A stretch of 64,000 bases of DNA from Microbacterium thalassium (lineage in GTDB: Bacteria > Actinomycetota > Actinomycetes > Actinomycetales > Microbacteriaceae), in NCBI RefSeq assembly GCF_014208045.1, contig NZ_JACHML010000001.1:2294001-2358000 (forward strand), written 5' to 3'. Below the pieces are notes generated by a model. That model was not told where the DNA came from. It did no database searches and saw only the letters and a list, made by a program, of their open reading frames with translations. Below are positions 26,406 to 35,079 of this stretch, one piece after another; position 1 is the first letter of the stretch, and the number at the start of each line of letters is the position of its first letter. A program made the translations under genes and the position numbers.

Positions 26406-27170
26406 ATGACCCAGCCTCTCGCCCCGGCCACGCTCGCCGGACGCACCGCCCTCGTGACCGGCTCGTCGCGCGGGATCGGCGCCGACACGGTCCGCTACCT
26501 CGCTCAGGCGGGGGCCGACGTCGTCATCAACTACCGCAACAAGGCTCCGCGCGCCGAGAAGCTCGCCACCGAGCTGCGCGGACTGGGCGTCGAGGCTCTC
26601 GTCGTAGGCGCCGACCTCACCGACCCCGCGTCGGTGCAGGCGATGTTCGACGCCGTCGGAGAGGCGTTCGGCACGCTGGACATCCTGGTCCTCAATGCCT
26701 CGGGCGGCATGGAGGCCGGCATGGCCGAGGACTACGCCCTGAAGCTGAACCGCGACGCGCAGGTGAACGTGCTCGAGACCGCGCTGCCGCTCATGGCCGA
26801 AGGCTCGCGCGTCGTGTTCGTCACGAGCCACCAGGCGCACTTCATCCGCAGCACGCCGACGATGCCCGAGTACGAGCCCGTCGCGCTGTCCAAGCGCGCC
26901 GGCGAGGACGCCCTCCGCGAGCGGATCCCCGCCCTCGCCGACAAGGGCGTCGAGTTCGTCGTCGTCTCGGGCGACATGATCGAGGGCACCATCACCGCGA
27001 CGCTGCTCGAGCGTGCGAACCCGGGCGCCATCGCGTCGCGCCGCGAGTCGGCCGGCAAGCTCTACAACGTCTCGGAGTTCGCCGCCGAGGTCGCGATGGC
27101 CGCGGTGGACCCGGTCCCCGCCGACAACACGCGCCTCGTCGGCGACACCGGCTCGTTCGCCGGGGAGTGA
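26406..27170 (+). CDS. SDR-family oxidoreductase with atypical active site
   Basis: 254-residue Rossmann-fold protein. The nucleotide motif TGSSRGIGADTVRYL is intact and residue use (INYRNKAPRAEKL after strand 2) suggests NADP. The LVLNASGG motif is present. The catalytic YxxxK is altered: the sequence reads EYEPVALSK, with Val four residues before the Lys and the only Tyr seven before it. CAGGAGC lies before the ATG. An S9 peptidase gene overlaps its stop. Reaction unknown. Confidence 0.87.
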   Translation: MTQPLAPATLAGRTALVTGSSRGIGADTVRYLAQAGADVVINYRNKAPRAEKLATELRGLGVEALVVGADLTDPASVQAMFDAVGEAFGTLDILVLNASGGMEAGMAEDYALKLNRDAQVNVLETALPLMAEGSRVVFVTSHQAHFIRSTPTMPEYEPVALSKRAGEDALRERIPALADKGVEFVVVSGDMIEGTITATLLERANPGAIASRRESAGKLYNVSEFAAEVAMAAVDPVPADNTRLVGDTGSFAGE

Positions 27171-29164
27171 CGGTGCGGGCGCACGACATCGAGACCCTCG
27201 TCGGCGTCGGCCGCCCCGTCATCGCCCCCGACGGATCGTTCGCGGTCTTCGCGACCTCGCGGCCCGACATCGTCGCGGACAGCGCCGTCGGTCAGCTGTG
27301 GCGCATCGACCTGCCGGACGGCGCGGCGCGCCGCCTCACGCGCGGCAAGAAGGACTCCGCGCCGCGGTTGTCGCCCGACGGCACGCGCATCGCCTTCCTG
27401 CGGGCCGACGCCAAGGGCCGCGCCCAGATCTTCGTCGTGGACGCCGGGGGAGGGGAGCCGGTCCAGGCCACCGATGCCCCGCTCGGCGCCGGTGCGCCCG
27501 AGTGGTCGCCGGACGGCTCGCTCCTGGCCTTCACCGCCCGCGTCCCCGAGACGGGGCGGTACGGCAGCGTCGAGGGCCTCGAGGCGGTCGCCGAGGCGCC
27601 CCGGCGCATCACCGGCATCCGCTGGCACGCGAACGGACTCGGCTACACCGCCGATCGTCCCGCGCACGTCTTCGTCGTCGACGCGCCCGATCCCGGCGCC
27701 GAGCCCGCCTACGAGCCCGCGCCGGTCGTCGTCCCCGAGGGGGAGGATGCCCCCACGCTGCGCGTGGTGCCCGCGGAGGCGCGCCGGCTCACCGACGGCG
27801 ACGCGTCGCACTCCGGCGCGGTTTTCTCGGCCGACGGCTCCGAGGTCCTGACGGTCCCCGACGAGACGGAGGGCCGCCAGCGCGACCTGCGCTCCCGCGT
27901 GCTCGCCCTCAGGACCGACGGCTCCGGCAGCCGCGTCGTGCTCGATCGCGACGCGAACCTGTCCGTCGACGCCATGGCGGTCGCCCCCGACGGCACCGTG
28001 GCGCTCATCGCCGGGGACGTGGGGGAGCGGGGTGTCGACTTCGTCGCCGTCGCCGTGTCGCTGTACGTGCTCGACGCGGGCGCACCGCGACTCGTCGTCG
28101 ACGGCGCATCGATCGACCTCGGCGAGAGCGACGTCGTGGCCGTGGACGAGGATTTCCTGGTCCGCGAGCGGACCCGCGGGCGCCTGCGCCTGCTCCGCGT
28201 GTCGCGCGAGGGGGTCGTCACCGCGCTGCTCGGAGGCGACGTCGAGGTCTCGGGCCAGGACGCCGCCGGCGCGCGGGTCGTGGCATCCGCGTCGTCGCCG
28301 ACCTCGTTCGGCGAGCTCGTGCTGATCGACGCCGGCGAGGCGTCCGTCCTCACCGACTTCGGCGCAGCCGCCCGCGTCACGGGCGTCGTCGTGCCCGAAG
28401 AGATCACCGTGACCGGCCGCGACGGCTACCCCGTGCACGGCTGGGTCGCCAAGCCCGCAGGAGGCGGCCCGTTCCCGGTCATCCTGCAGATCCACGGCGG
28501 TCCGTACGCCGCGTACGGCGTCCACCTGTTCGACGAGACGCAGGTGCTCGTGGACGCCGGCTACGCGGTCGTGTACTGCAACCCGCGCGGCTCGGCCGGC
28601 TACGGGCTCGAGCACGGACGCTGCATCCGCCAGGCGATGGGCACCGTCGACTTCGCCGACGTCATCGACTTCCTCGAGGGCGCGGTGTCGGGCGACGATG
28701 CGCTGGTCGGCGATCGGGTCGGGATCATGGGCGGCTCCTACGGCGGCTACCTGACCGCGTGGACGATCGCGCACGACCACCGGTTCGCGGGCGCCATCGT
28801 CGAACGCGGTTTCCTGGATCCGGTGAGCTTCCAGGGCACCGCCGACATCGGCTCCTTCTTCGGTGACGAATACGTCGGCGTCGATCCGGCGATCATCGCG
28901 TCCCAGAGCCCGATGGCGGTGGTCGGCGACGTGCGGACGCCGACGCTCGTGATGCATTCCGAACTCGACTTCCGCTGTCCCCTCGAGCAGGCGACGCGCT
29001 ACTACTCGGCGCTCAAGCGCGGGGGAGTGGAGACCGAGATGCTGGTGTTCCCCGGCGAAGACCATGAGCTCACGCGCGCCGGGCGTCCGCGTCACCGCGT
29101 TCAGCGCTTCGAGGCCGTGCTCGACTGGTGGAGCAGGCATCTGCCGGTCACGTCGCAGCAGTGA
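27167..29164 (+). CDS. S9 family prolyl oligopeptidase / acylaminoacyl peptidase
   Basis: 665-residue serine peptidase. Residues 1-400 form a beta-propeller with TolB/WD-like repeats (SPDGTRIAFLR, SPDGSLLAFTAR). Residues 410-660 form an alpha/beta-hydrolase domain with nucleophile GGSYGGYLTAW, the Asp in SELDFRCPLEQ and the His in FPGEDHELTR. No signal peptide, so cytoplasmic peptide turnover. The GTG at 27167 overlaps the SDR stop; a GTG two codons later is an equally likely start. Transcription would end at the hairpin now split by the IS30 element. Confidence 0.92.
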   Translation: MTVRAHDIETLVGVGRPVIAPDGSFAVFATSRPDIVADSAVGQLWRIDLPDGAARRLTRGKKDSAPRLSPDGTRIAFLRADAKGRAQIFVVDAGGGEPVQATDAPLGAGAPEWSPDGSLLAFTARVPETGRYGSVEGLEAVAEAPRRITGIRWHANGLGYTADRPAHVFVVDAPDPGAEPAYEPAPVVVPEGEDAPTLRVVPAEARRLTDGDASHSGAVFSADGSEVLTVPDETEGRQRDLRSRVLALRTDGSGSRVVLDRDANLSVDAMAVAPDGTVALIAGDVGERGVDFVAVAVSLYVLDAGAPRLVVDGASIDLGESDVVAVDEDFLVRERTRGRLRLLRVSREGVVTALLGGDVEVSGQDAAGARVVASASSPTSFGELVLIDAGEASVLTDFGAAARVTGVVVPEEITVTGRDGYPVHGWVAKPAGGGPFPVILQIHGGPYAAYGVHLFDETQVLVDAGYAVVYCNPRGSAGYGLEHGRCIRQAMGTVDFADVIDFLEGAVSGDDALVGDRVGIMGGSYGGYLTAWTIAHDHRFAGAIVERGFLDPVSFQGTADIGSFFGDEYVGVDPAIIASQSPMAVVGDVRTPTLVMHSELDFRCPLEQATRYYSALKRGGVETEMLVFPGEDHELTRAGRPRHRVQRFEAVLDWWSRHLPVTSQQ

Positions 29165-29166
29165 CA

Positions 29167-29186
29167 CGACGAAGCCCCGGGGGTCG
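29167..29186. terminator. left arm of a terminator stem split by IS30
   Basis: This 20-base arm is the exact reverse complement of 30664-30683. Before the insertion the two arms were 25 bases apart and formed a bidirectional terminator between the convergent S9 peptidase and HdeD-like genes. The IS30 element now sits in the loop. Confidence 0.8.
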
Positions 29187-29198
29187 GGGGGGCGAGTT

Positions 29199-29202
29199 CT
29201 AG
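29199..29202. repeat. IS30 target duplication, left copy (CTAG)
   Basis: CTAG repeats at 30651-30654. Joining the flanks restores the palindrome TTCTAGAA. Confidence 0.65.
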
Positions 29203-29203
29203 C

Positions 29204-29244
29204 GATCCCCGCAACACCCTGGATTTCAGGGAGTTGCGGGGATC
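29204..29244 (+). promoter_or_regulatory. hairpin in IS30 left end abutting the transposase start
   Basis: Perfect 12-bp stem (29204-29215 with 29233-29244), an A-A mismatch, then a 5-bp stem CCCTG/CAGGG with loop GATTT. The GTG start follows directly at 29245. In a read-through transcript the only purine-rich ribosome-site candidate (GCGGGG) would be locked in the stem, a known way by which insertion sequences avoid activation by outside promoters. Confidence 0.55.
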
Positions 29245-30627
29245 GTGGATTTCGGGGAGTTGAAGGAGCGCTTCTTCGAGGCGTTGGATCGTGAGCTGGG
29301 CAATATCACGGAGGCCGCGCGAGCGGTCGGGGTGAACCGGAACACCGCGTATGGCTGGGCGCGGACGGCGGGGATTCGCGGGCGTGGCAAGCCCGGCAGG
29401 TTGGGGCATCCAGGGCGGGCGGTGTACGAGCAGCTCCGCGCCAACGGGGTGCGACGGCGCGATGCCGCCGCCCGGGTCGGGGTGCATGAGCGGACCGCGG
29501 AGGACTGGGACAAAGGGATCCGGAGCATCAACCACACGCGCCTCTACCCTGATGGGCGGCGCATCGACTACAAGACGGGTGTGACCAGTTTCAACACATC
29601 CGGTTCGATGCCCTCGCTGGCTGCGGTGGAGGCGGAGTTGCACCCGCGGTTCCTGACGATCGTGGAGCGGGAGACGATCGCGGATCTACACCGGCAGCAC
29701 CTGTCGTTGCGAGCGATCGGCAGGCAGCTGGGCCGGCCGGCGTCGACGATCAAACGGGAGCTCGACGCCTACTCGGTGGGCGGCGTCTACCGACCGCACG
29801 CCGCGCACCGGACCTGGGTCAAGCGTCGCGGTCGCCCCAAGCGCTCCAAGCTCGCCGCACCCGGTCCGCTGCGCGAGTACGTCTCCGGCAAGCTCGGAGT
29901 GCACTGGTCGCCGGAGCAAATCTGCCACGCTCTGGTCAAGGAGTTCCCCGACGACGAGAGCATGCGCGTGAGCACCGAGACGATCTACCAGGCGATCTAC
30001 GTCCAAGCCCGAGGCGGTCTGCGCCGCGAGATCGCCGACGCGCTGCGCACCGGCCGCACCCGCCGCAAACCACACCGTCACCCGGAGCAGCGCACGCCGC
30101 GGTTCACGGACCCGATGGTGATGATCTCCGACCGTCCCGCCGAGGTCGAAGACCGCGCCGTTCCCGGACACTGGGAAGGAGACCTGATCGTCGGCACCGG
30201 ATCGCAATCCGCGATCGTGACCCTCGTCGAACGCACCACGAGATACGTCCTGCTCGGCCACCTGCCCGCCGGTCACACCGCCGAACAAGTCCGAGACGTG
30301 CTCGTCCCGCTGATCGGCACCCTGCCCCCTCATCTGCGGGGGTCGCTGACCTGGGATCAGGGCAGCGAGATGGCCGCGCACAAGCAGTTCACCGTCGCGA
30401 CCGATGTCCCGGTCTACTTCTGCGACCCGCACTCGCCCTGGCAGCGCGGATCGAACGAGAACACCAACGGCCTGCTGCGGCAGTACTTCCCCAAGGGCAC
30501 CGACCTGACCGTCTACGGACCCGAAGACCTCGAACACGTCGCCCAGGAACTCAACGGCCGGCCACGCAAAACGCTCGGCTGGGATACCCCAGCCGAGCGT
30601 CTGCGTGATCTACTGACAACCACATAG
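29245..30627 (+). CDS. IS30-family transposase
   Basis: 460-residue DDE transposase. Two N-terminal helix-turn-helix regions (about 14-40, ITEAARAVGVNRNTAYGWA, and about 130-170, LHRQHLSLRAIGRQLGRPAS) precede the catalytic core with Asp in HWEGDLIVG, Asp in TWDQGSEMA and Glu in RGSNENTNGLLRQYFPKGTD, the IS30 hallmark. The frame is intact. GTG start directly after the left-end hairpin. Confidence 0.95.
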   Translation: MDFGELKERFFEALDRELGNITEAARAVGVNRNTAYGWARTAGIRGRGKPGRLGHPGRAVYEQLRANGVRRRDAAARVGVHERTAEDWDKGIRSINHTRLYPDGRRIDYKTGVTSFNTSGSMPSLAAVEAELHPRFLTIVERETIADLHRQHLSLRAIGRQLGRPASTIKRELDAYSVGGVYRPHAAHRTWVKRRGRPKRSKLAAPGPLREYVSGKLGVHWSPEQICHALVKEFPDDESMRVSTETIYQAIYVQARGGLRREIADALRTGRTRRKPHRHPEQRTPRFTDPMVMISDRPAEVEDRAVPGHWEGDLIVGTGSQSAIVTLVERTTRYVLLGHLPAGHTAEQVRDVLVPLIGTLPPHLRGSLTWDQGSEMAAHKQFTVATDVPVYFCDPHSPWQRGSNENTNGLLRQYFPKGTDLTVYGPEDLEHVAQELNGRPRKTLGWDTPAERLRDLLTTT

Positions 30628-30650
30628 GCCATCAGGTGTTGCGAGGACTC

Positions 30651-30654
30651 CTAG
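30651..30654. repeat. IS30 target duplication, right copy (CTAG)
   Basis: Second CTAG copy, followed by AATCC; see 29199-29202. Confidence 0.65.
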
Positions 30655-30663
30655 AATCCGCCT

Positions 30664-30683
30664 CGACCCCCGGGGCTTCGTCG
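30664..30683. terminator. right arm of the terminator stem split by IS30
   Basis: Exact reverse complement of 29167-29186. It lies four bases beyond the stop of the HdeD-like gene on the minus strand. Confidence 0.8.
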
Positions 30684-30687
30684 TTCG

Positions 30688-31245
30688 TCAGGCGTTCTTG
30701 CCGAACGTGAACGCGCGGACGATCTGGATGATGCCGAGGATGATCAGCGAGATGCCCAGCAGCCACCACAGCACGACCGCGCCCCAGATCGGCGAGAACA
30801 GCAGCACGATGCCGGCGACGATGCTGAGGATCGCGAAGAAGATCGTCCAGCCCTTCGACGACGCGTCGCCGAGGGTCGACAGTGCGACCACGCCCTCGAT
30901 GATCCACATGATGCCGACGAGGATGCCGAGGAAGATCGCGAGCCACGCGGTGGTCTGGCTGAGGTTCAGGAACGCGACGACGCCGGCGATGATGAACAGC
31001 ACGCCGAGGGCGATGTGGCCGACGCGCGACCATCCCCCCTTCGTCTTCGAGAAGATGCCGAGCCCGGCGTAGACCAGGCCGGCCGCGATGGCATAGATCG
31101 CGATGATCGCCGTGACGACCATGGCGGTCTTGCCGGGCCACACGAGAATCAGGATGCCGATGATGGCGGCGAGCACACCGCCGATGCCGAGAGCGGTCCG
31201 GACTGCGTTGACTGCGGACTTCTCAGCCGAAGCTTCGGTGGACAT
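30688..31245 (-). CDS. HdeD-family (DUF308) membrane protein
   Basis: 185 residues with six predicted membrane spans as three hairpins (LGIGGVLAAIIGILILVWPGKTA, then the repeated WSRVGHIALGVLFIIAGVVAFLN). Members are often called acid-resistance membrane proteins after E. coli HdeD, but the function in actinobacteria is unknown. GAAAGGACC precedes the ATG. The gene reads towards the IS30-split terminator; its own coding sequence is intact. Confidence 0.88.
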   Translation of the reverse strand: MSTEASAEKSAVNAVRTALGIGGVLAAIIGILILVWPGKTAMVVTAIIAIYAIAAGLVYAGLGIFSKTKGGWSRVGHIALGVLFIIAGVVAFLNLSQTTAWLAIFLGILVGIMWIIEGVVALSTLGDASSKGWTIFFAILSIVAGIVLLFSPIWGAVVLWWLLGISLIILGIIQIVRAFTFGKNA

Positions 31246-31380
31246 GGAGGTCCTTTCTGTGAGTTCCCTGGGAATGGGGACACCTGGATTCTAGTGGTGG
31301 GCGGCAGGGGAGCGGGGGAACAAAGTCCCGTGTTGCGCGGGGTGCGTCTGCGTCGGGACAGGGCTCGGTGTGGAGCGGTC

Positions 31381-32301
31381 TCAGCCCAGGAGCAGCGTCA
31401 GCGCGAGGATCACCGGCACGCAGCCGATCGTCGTGAGGAAGACGGTGTCGCGTGCGATCGTCTCGCCGACGTCGTAGCGCTGCGAGTAGTTGAAGACGTT
31501 CTGCGCGGTCGGCAGCGCCGCCAGCACTGTGACGACCAGGACCTCGTGCGGTGACATGCCGAAGACGAACTCGGCGACCGCCCACGCCACCAGAGGCATC
31601 CCGATGAGCTTCAGCGCCGTGGCCAGCATGATGTCGCGGCGACGGCCGCTCGGCCCGAGCACGCGCTGGCCGTAGAGCGACATGCCGTAGCTGATGAGCA
31701 GCACGGGCACACAGGCGTCGGCGACCAGGCGCAGCGGCTCGATCACGATCGGCGCGAGTTCGATGCCGCTGATCGAGACGACCGTGCCGAGCGCCGAGCC
31801 GATGACGATCGGGTTCGTGAGGGTCCGCCGGACGGTGCGCCCGAACGACGAGCGGCCGAACGCGACCGCGTCGAGCACGGCCATCGTGATGGGGGTGAAC
31901 ACGAGCAGCTGCATCAGGATCACCGGCGCCGGGTAGGCCGCGCTGCCGAGCAGGTAGAGCGAGAGCGGGATGCCGATGTTGTTCGAGTTCACCTGACCGG
32001 CGCTGAGCGTGCCGATGACCACGTCGCCGAGGGGGCGACGCCACACGAAGCGCGCGAACAGGACGTACACGACGAACACCGCGACGGCTGCGATGAACGA
32101 GACCGGCAGCAGCGCCGAGAAGAGAGTGCGCACGTCGGCCTCTGCGAGGACCACGAACAGCAGGAAGGGCGACAGGACGAAGAACGTCAGCCGCGCCAGG
32201 ACGGGACGTGCGTGCTCGCCGAGCAGATCGATGCGGCCGAGGACATAGCCCACGAGGATCGCCAGGCCCACCACGACGAAGCCGGTGAGCGAAGCGAGCA
32301 T
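31381..32301 (-). CDS. AEC-family (auxin efflux carrier-like) transporter
   Basis: 306-residue permease with about ten membrane spans in two inverted five-span repeats. The family features NSNNIGIPLSLYLLG near span 4 and AALPTAQNVFNYSQRYD near span 9 are clear. AEC members export small organic anions or malonate/malate; the substrate is not predictable here. The ATG at 32301 is six bases from a TAGGCT -10 box (32308-32313), giving a leaderless mRNA. Confidence 0.9.
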   Translation of the reverse strand: MLASLTGFVVVGLAILVGYVLGRIDLLGEHARPVLARLTFFVLSPFLLFVVLAEADVRTLFSALLPVSFIAAVAVFVVYVLFARFVWRRPLGDVVIGTLSAGQVNSNNIGIPLSLYLLGSAAYPAPVILMQLLVFTPITMAVLDAVAFGRSSFGRTVRRTLTNPIVIGSALGTVVSISGIELAPIVIEPLRLVADACVPVLLISYGMSLYGQRVLGPSGRRRDIMLATALKLIGMPLVAWAVAEFVFGMSPHEVLVVTVLAALPTAQNVFNYSQRYDVGETIARDTVFLTTIGCVPVILALTLLLG

Positions 32302-32307
32302 GAGTCG

Positions 32308-32313
32308 AGCCTA
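32308..32313 (-). promoter_or_regulatory. -10 hexamer of a leaderless promoter
   Basis: TAGGCT on the minus strand, six bases, then the ATG of the AEC transporter gene. Confidence 0.55.
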
Positions 32314-32439
32314 GAAGCCCGCGGTCGGGCATCTGCGCCGTGCGTCGTACGGACGTCGCATCGGCGATGTGAGCGCGGGTGCTCATGAAGCGGATGCCGC
32401 CGGTCGGGGCCTGGTCGCCGGGTGGGATATGAATTGCCG

Positions 32440-32458
32440 ATAATGCACATTATGTCAA
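32440..32458 (-). promoter_or_regulatory. AT-rich dyad next to a consensus -35 box
   Basis: The palindrome ATAATG-CA-CATTAT (32440-32453) abuts a perfect TTGACA on the minus strand (32453-32458). Such an AT-rich palindrome stands out in this GC-rich sequence and could be a repressor operator for a second, leadered AEC transporter promoter. No good -10 box is clear at the right distance. Confidence 0.35.
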
Positions 32459-32466
32459 CTCACGTT

Positions 32467-32510
32467 GAGCGCACGCGCGATGCGCCCTCGCAGAGGGGCG
32501 CCGTGCGCTC
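32467..32510 (-). terminator. hairpin downstream of the MBL-fold gene
   Basis: Outer 9-bp stem GAGCGCACG/CGTGCGCTC and an inner GCGCCC/GGGCGC stem, 39 bases beyond the stop of the metallo-beta-lactamase-fold gene. No T tract is seen. Confidence 0.5.
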
Positions 32511-32548
32511 CCCTCCTGCACGGTGATCGGATGCGTGGCGGAGGACGT

Positions 32549-33307
32549 CTACCGGAGGTACTCGGCGACGAGTTCTCTCAGACGCTCGCCGCTGAAGCTC
32601 TCGCCGTGGCCCGGGTGCACGATGTCGACGTCGAGTCCCGCGAGCCGGCGCATGCTCGCGCGATACTGCCCGACGTCGCTGCCGCCGAGGTCGTCGAGCA
32701 GGTCCTCGATCGGCTCGTAGACGACGTCGCCGGTGAAGAGGATCCGGCTCCCCTCGTCGTGGAGGCCGATACTCCCGGGAGTATGACCCGGAAGGTGCAG
32801 CACCGTCAGGGTCCGCTCCCCCAGATCGATCCGGTCGCCATCCCGCAGGCGCCGTGTCGGGCGCACAGGGCGCAGTTCGTATCCGTCGATGTCGTAGCCC
32901 TCATGCGGAAGCGCCGTCAGCATGACCTCGGCAGGCCCGTCCTCGCCGATCGCTTCGGTGCCGAGGATCTGCAGCAGCCGACTGCCGGAAAGCGTTCCCC
33001 GACCGGTTTCCTCGGTCGGTTCCCGCTCGTGCGCCCAGCATTCGGCGAACTCGTGGGCGGACCCCATGTGGTCGAGGTGGGCGTGAGACAGGATCGCCAC
33101 GGGTTCCCGCCCGAACCGCGACACCAGCTCGTCGCGCAGCGACTGCACTCCCAGGCCGGTGTCGAACACGACATCGAATTCGCTTCCGCGCACATGCCAG
33201 CTGTTCGCCGAGACCCACGGGTCGGCGCACGGCTCCTCGATGCGCGTGATCGTGCCGTCGATCGGCGTGACGCGGAACCACGGCGAGGCGACGGGGAGAT
33301 CGGTCAT
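32549..33307 (-). CDS. metallo-beta-lactamase-fold hydrolase
   Basis: 252-residue MBL-fold enzyme. The metal motif HAHLDHMG, the distal histidine in LPGHTPGSIGL, the Asp in FTGDVVYEP and a final HPGHGES are complete. These features fit glyoxalase II-like or quorum-quenching lactonase-like hydrolases; substrate unknown. AAGGCGG precedes the ATG. It is a single-gene unit with a hairpin downstream. Confidence 0.9.
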   Translation of the reverse strand: MTDLPVASPWFRVTPIDGTITRIEEPCADPWVSANSWHVRGSEFDVVFDTGLGVQSLRDELVSRFGREPVAILSHAHLDHMGSAHEFAECWAHEREPTEETGRGTLSGSRLLQILGTEAIGEDGPAEVMLTALPHEGYDIDGYELRPVRPTRRLRDGDRIDLGERTLTVLHLPGHTPGSIGLHDEGSRILFTGDVVYEPIEDLLDDLGGSDVGQYRASMRRLAGLDVDIVHPGHGESFSGERLRELVAEYLR

Positions 33308-33408
33308 CGTTCCGCCTTCGAGGAGGGTGACGGCGAACGTGCGCCGCCTGGCGCCACCATATCCCGCTGGCGATGCACGCGCGCCGGGCTCCTTATCCGA
33401 CGGCCCGG

Positions 33409-35079
33409 TCAGGCGGACTCGCGCTCGATGTGGCTGCGCGCGTGCGCGATCGCGTCGGGGAGCGTCGCGAACAGGTGCTTGTGGTGGCGTAGCGCGTCGA
33501 GGACTCCGACGGTGCGGAAGAGCTCCTCATGGCCTTCGCGGACGCCCTTGATCAGCACGGTGACGCCGTCGCGCTCGAGACGCTGCACGATCTCGGTGAG
33601 GATGCGGGCGCCGGTGGCGTCGACGAGTTCGAGCTGAGACATCCGCAGGATCACGACCGACACTCCCCCGAGCGAGGTGACCTCGTCGGCGACACGGTCG
33701 GCCGCCGCGAAGAACAGTGGTCCGTCCAGGCGCACGATGGCGATCCGCTCGTCGCCGGGATGCGGCTCCCCGGCGATCGGCTCGCGGTGCACGCCGGTCG
33801 CCCCCGCGAGATTCCGGATCGCGAAGACACCGGCGACCGCGATGCCGATCACGACGGCGACGATCAGGTCGACCGAGACGGTGACGATCGCGGTGATCAC
33901 GAAGGCCGCGGCATCCGCCTTCGTCGACCGCAGGATCGACGACACCGTCGCCACATGAACCATGCGAACGGCGGTCACCATGAGGACCGCCGACAGCGCC
34001 GCGAGCGGGATCATTCCCACCGGCTGCGCGACCGCGAGCACCACGACGAGCAGCACGACCGCATGCGTGACGGCGGCGATGCGCGTCCGGCCGCCTGCCC
34101 GGACGTTCACCGCGGTGCGGGCTATCGCGCCGGTCGCGGGCATGCCGCCGAACAGCCCCGCCGCGACCGAGGCGAGGCCCTGCCCCACGAGCTCCCGATC
34201 GGGGTTGTAGGGGCCGGTGTCGGCGAGGGACGCCGCGACCCGCGCCGAGAGCAGGGATTCGATCGCCGCCAGCGCCGCGACCGTGACGGCCGGCAGCGCC
34301 AGGGCGGAGAGGGTCGAGAGGTCCCACGCGGGAACCGCGGGTGCGGGCAGGCTGTGCGGCAGATCGCCGATCACGCGCAGCGGCGACGGAAGGATCAGTG
34401 ACACCAGCGTCACGACGACGATGCCCACCAGCGACCCCGGGATCGCCGGGTGCAGCTTCGGCAGCAGGAGCATGCACGCCGCCACGATCGCGACGGCGCC
34501 GAGCGACCACAGCAGATACGTCGGGTCGGCGCCGATCAGGGACTCCCCCGCCTCGACCGCGACGTTCGTGTGCGACGCGCCGTGCACCCCGGGGCTCGTG
34601 AGGGCGGGGACCTGCTGCAGGAAGATGATGACGGCGATGCCGAGGGTGAACCCTTCGATCACCGGCCACGGGATGAACGACACCGCGCGGCCCAGCCGCG
34701 TCGCGCCCGCCGCGAGGACGAGGATGCCGGCCATGACGCTCACGAGCGCGACCGCGCCCAGGCCGTGGGTAGCGACGATGGGCGCGAGCACGACCACCAT
34801 GGCGCCGGTCGGTCCCGAGACCTGTACGTTCGAGCCCCCGAAGACGGCGGCGACGACCCCCGCGACGATCGCCGTGATGAGGCCCGCCTCGGCTCCGGCG
34901 CCCGACGAGATCCCGAACCCGAGAGCGAGCGGAAGGGCCACGATCCCGACCGTGAGCCCCGCGATCAGATCGCGGCGCCATGTCCGCTTCGCGGAGCGGT
35001 AGTCATCCGCGGAAGGCAGCAGGCTGCGCAGATGCGTCGCCATCCTGCGGACGGCCGACGGTGCGGTGGTGTCCGTCAC
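33409..35079 (-). CDS. SulP-family anion transporter with STAS domain
   Basis: 556-residue transporter: about 12-14 membrane spans (residues 30-415, ending before an IRNLAGATG linker) and a C-terminal STAS domain (about 440-550, IAIVRLDGPLFFAAADRVADE). SulP proteins move sulfate, bicarbonate or other anions, with proton or sodium symport. The ATG overlaps the stop of the ArsR-family gene, so the two form an operon. That points to metal, redox or anion-responsive control of uptake (inference). Confidence 0.93.
   Translation of the reverse strand: MTDTTAPSAVRRMATHLRSLLPSADDYRSAKRTWRRDLIAGLTVGIVALPLALGFGISSGAGAEAGLITAIVAGVVAAVFGGSNVQVSGPTGAMVVVLAPIVATHGLGAVALVSVMAGILVLAAGATRLGRAVSFIPWPVIEGFTLGIAVIIFLQQVPALTSPGVHGASHTNVAVEAGESLIGADPTYLLWSLGAVAIVAACMLLLPKLHPAIPGSLVGIVVVTLVSLILPSPLRVIGDLPHSLPAPAVPAWDLSTLSALALPAVTVAALAAIESLLSARVAASLADTGPYNPDRELVGQGLASVAAGLFGGMPATGAIARTAVNVRAGGRTRIAAVTHAVVLLVVVLAVAQPVGMIPLAALSAVLMVTAVRMVHVATVSSILRSTKADAAAFVITAIVTVSVDLIVAVVIGIAVAGVFAIRNLAGATGVHREPIAGEPHPGDERIAIVRLDGPLFFAAADRVADEVTSLGGVSVVILRMSQLELVDATGARILTEIVQRLERDGVTVLIKGVREGHEELFRTVGVLDALRHHKHLFATLPDAIAHARSHIERESA

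Larger units (their letters stand above)
29203..30650 (+). mobile_element. complete IS30-family insertion sequence, about 1448 bp
   Basis: Bounded by CTAG direct repeats. The imperfect terminal inverted repeats are CGATCCCCGCAACACC (29203-29218) and, at the right end on the minus strand, GAGTCCTCGCAACACC (30635-30650), with 12 of 16 positions matching. A single intact transposase fills the element. The ends are inferred from the CTAG repeats and could shift by a base or two. Confidence 0.82.

Noticed and set aside
27062..29167. 701-codon minus-strand frame opposite the S9 peptidase
   Set aside because: Compositional shadow; the S9 gene has an intact catalytic triad.
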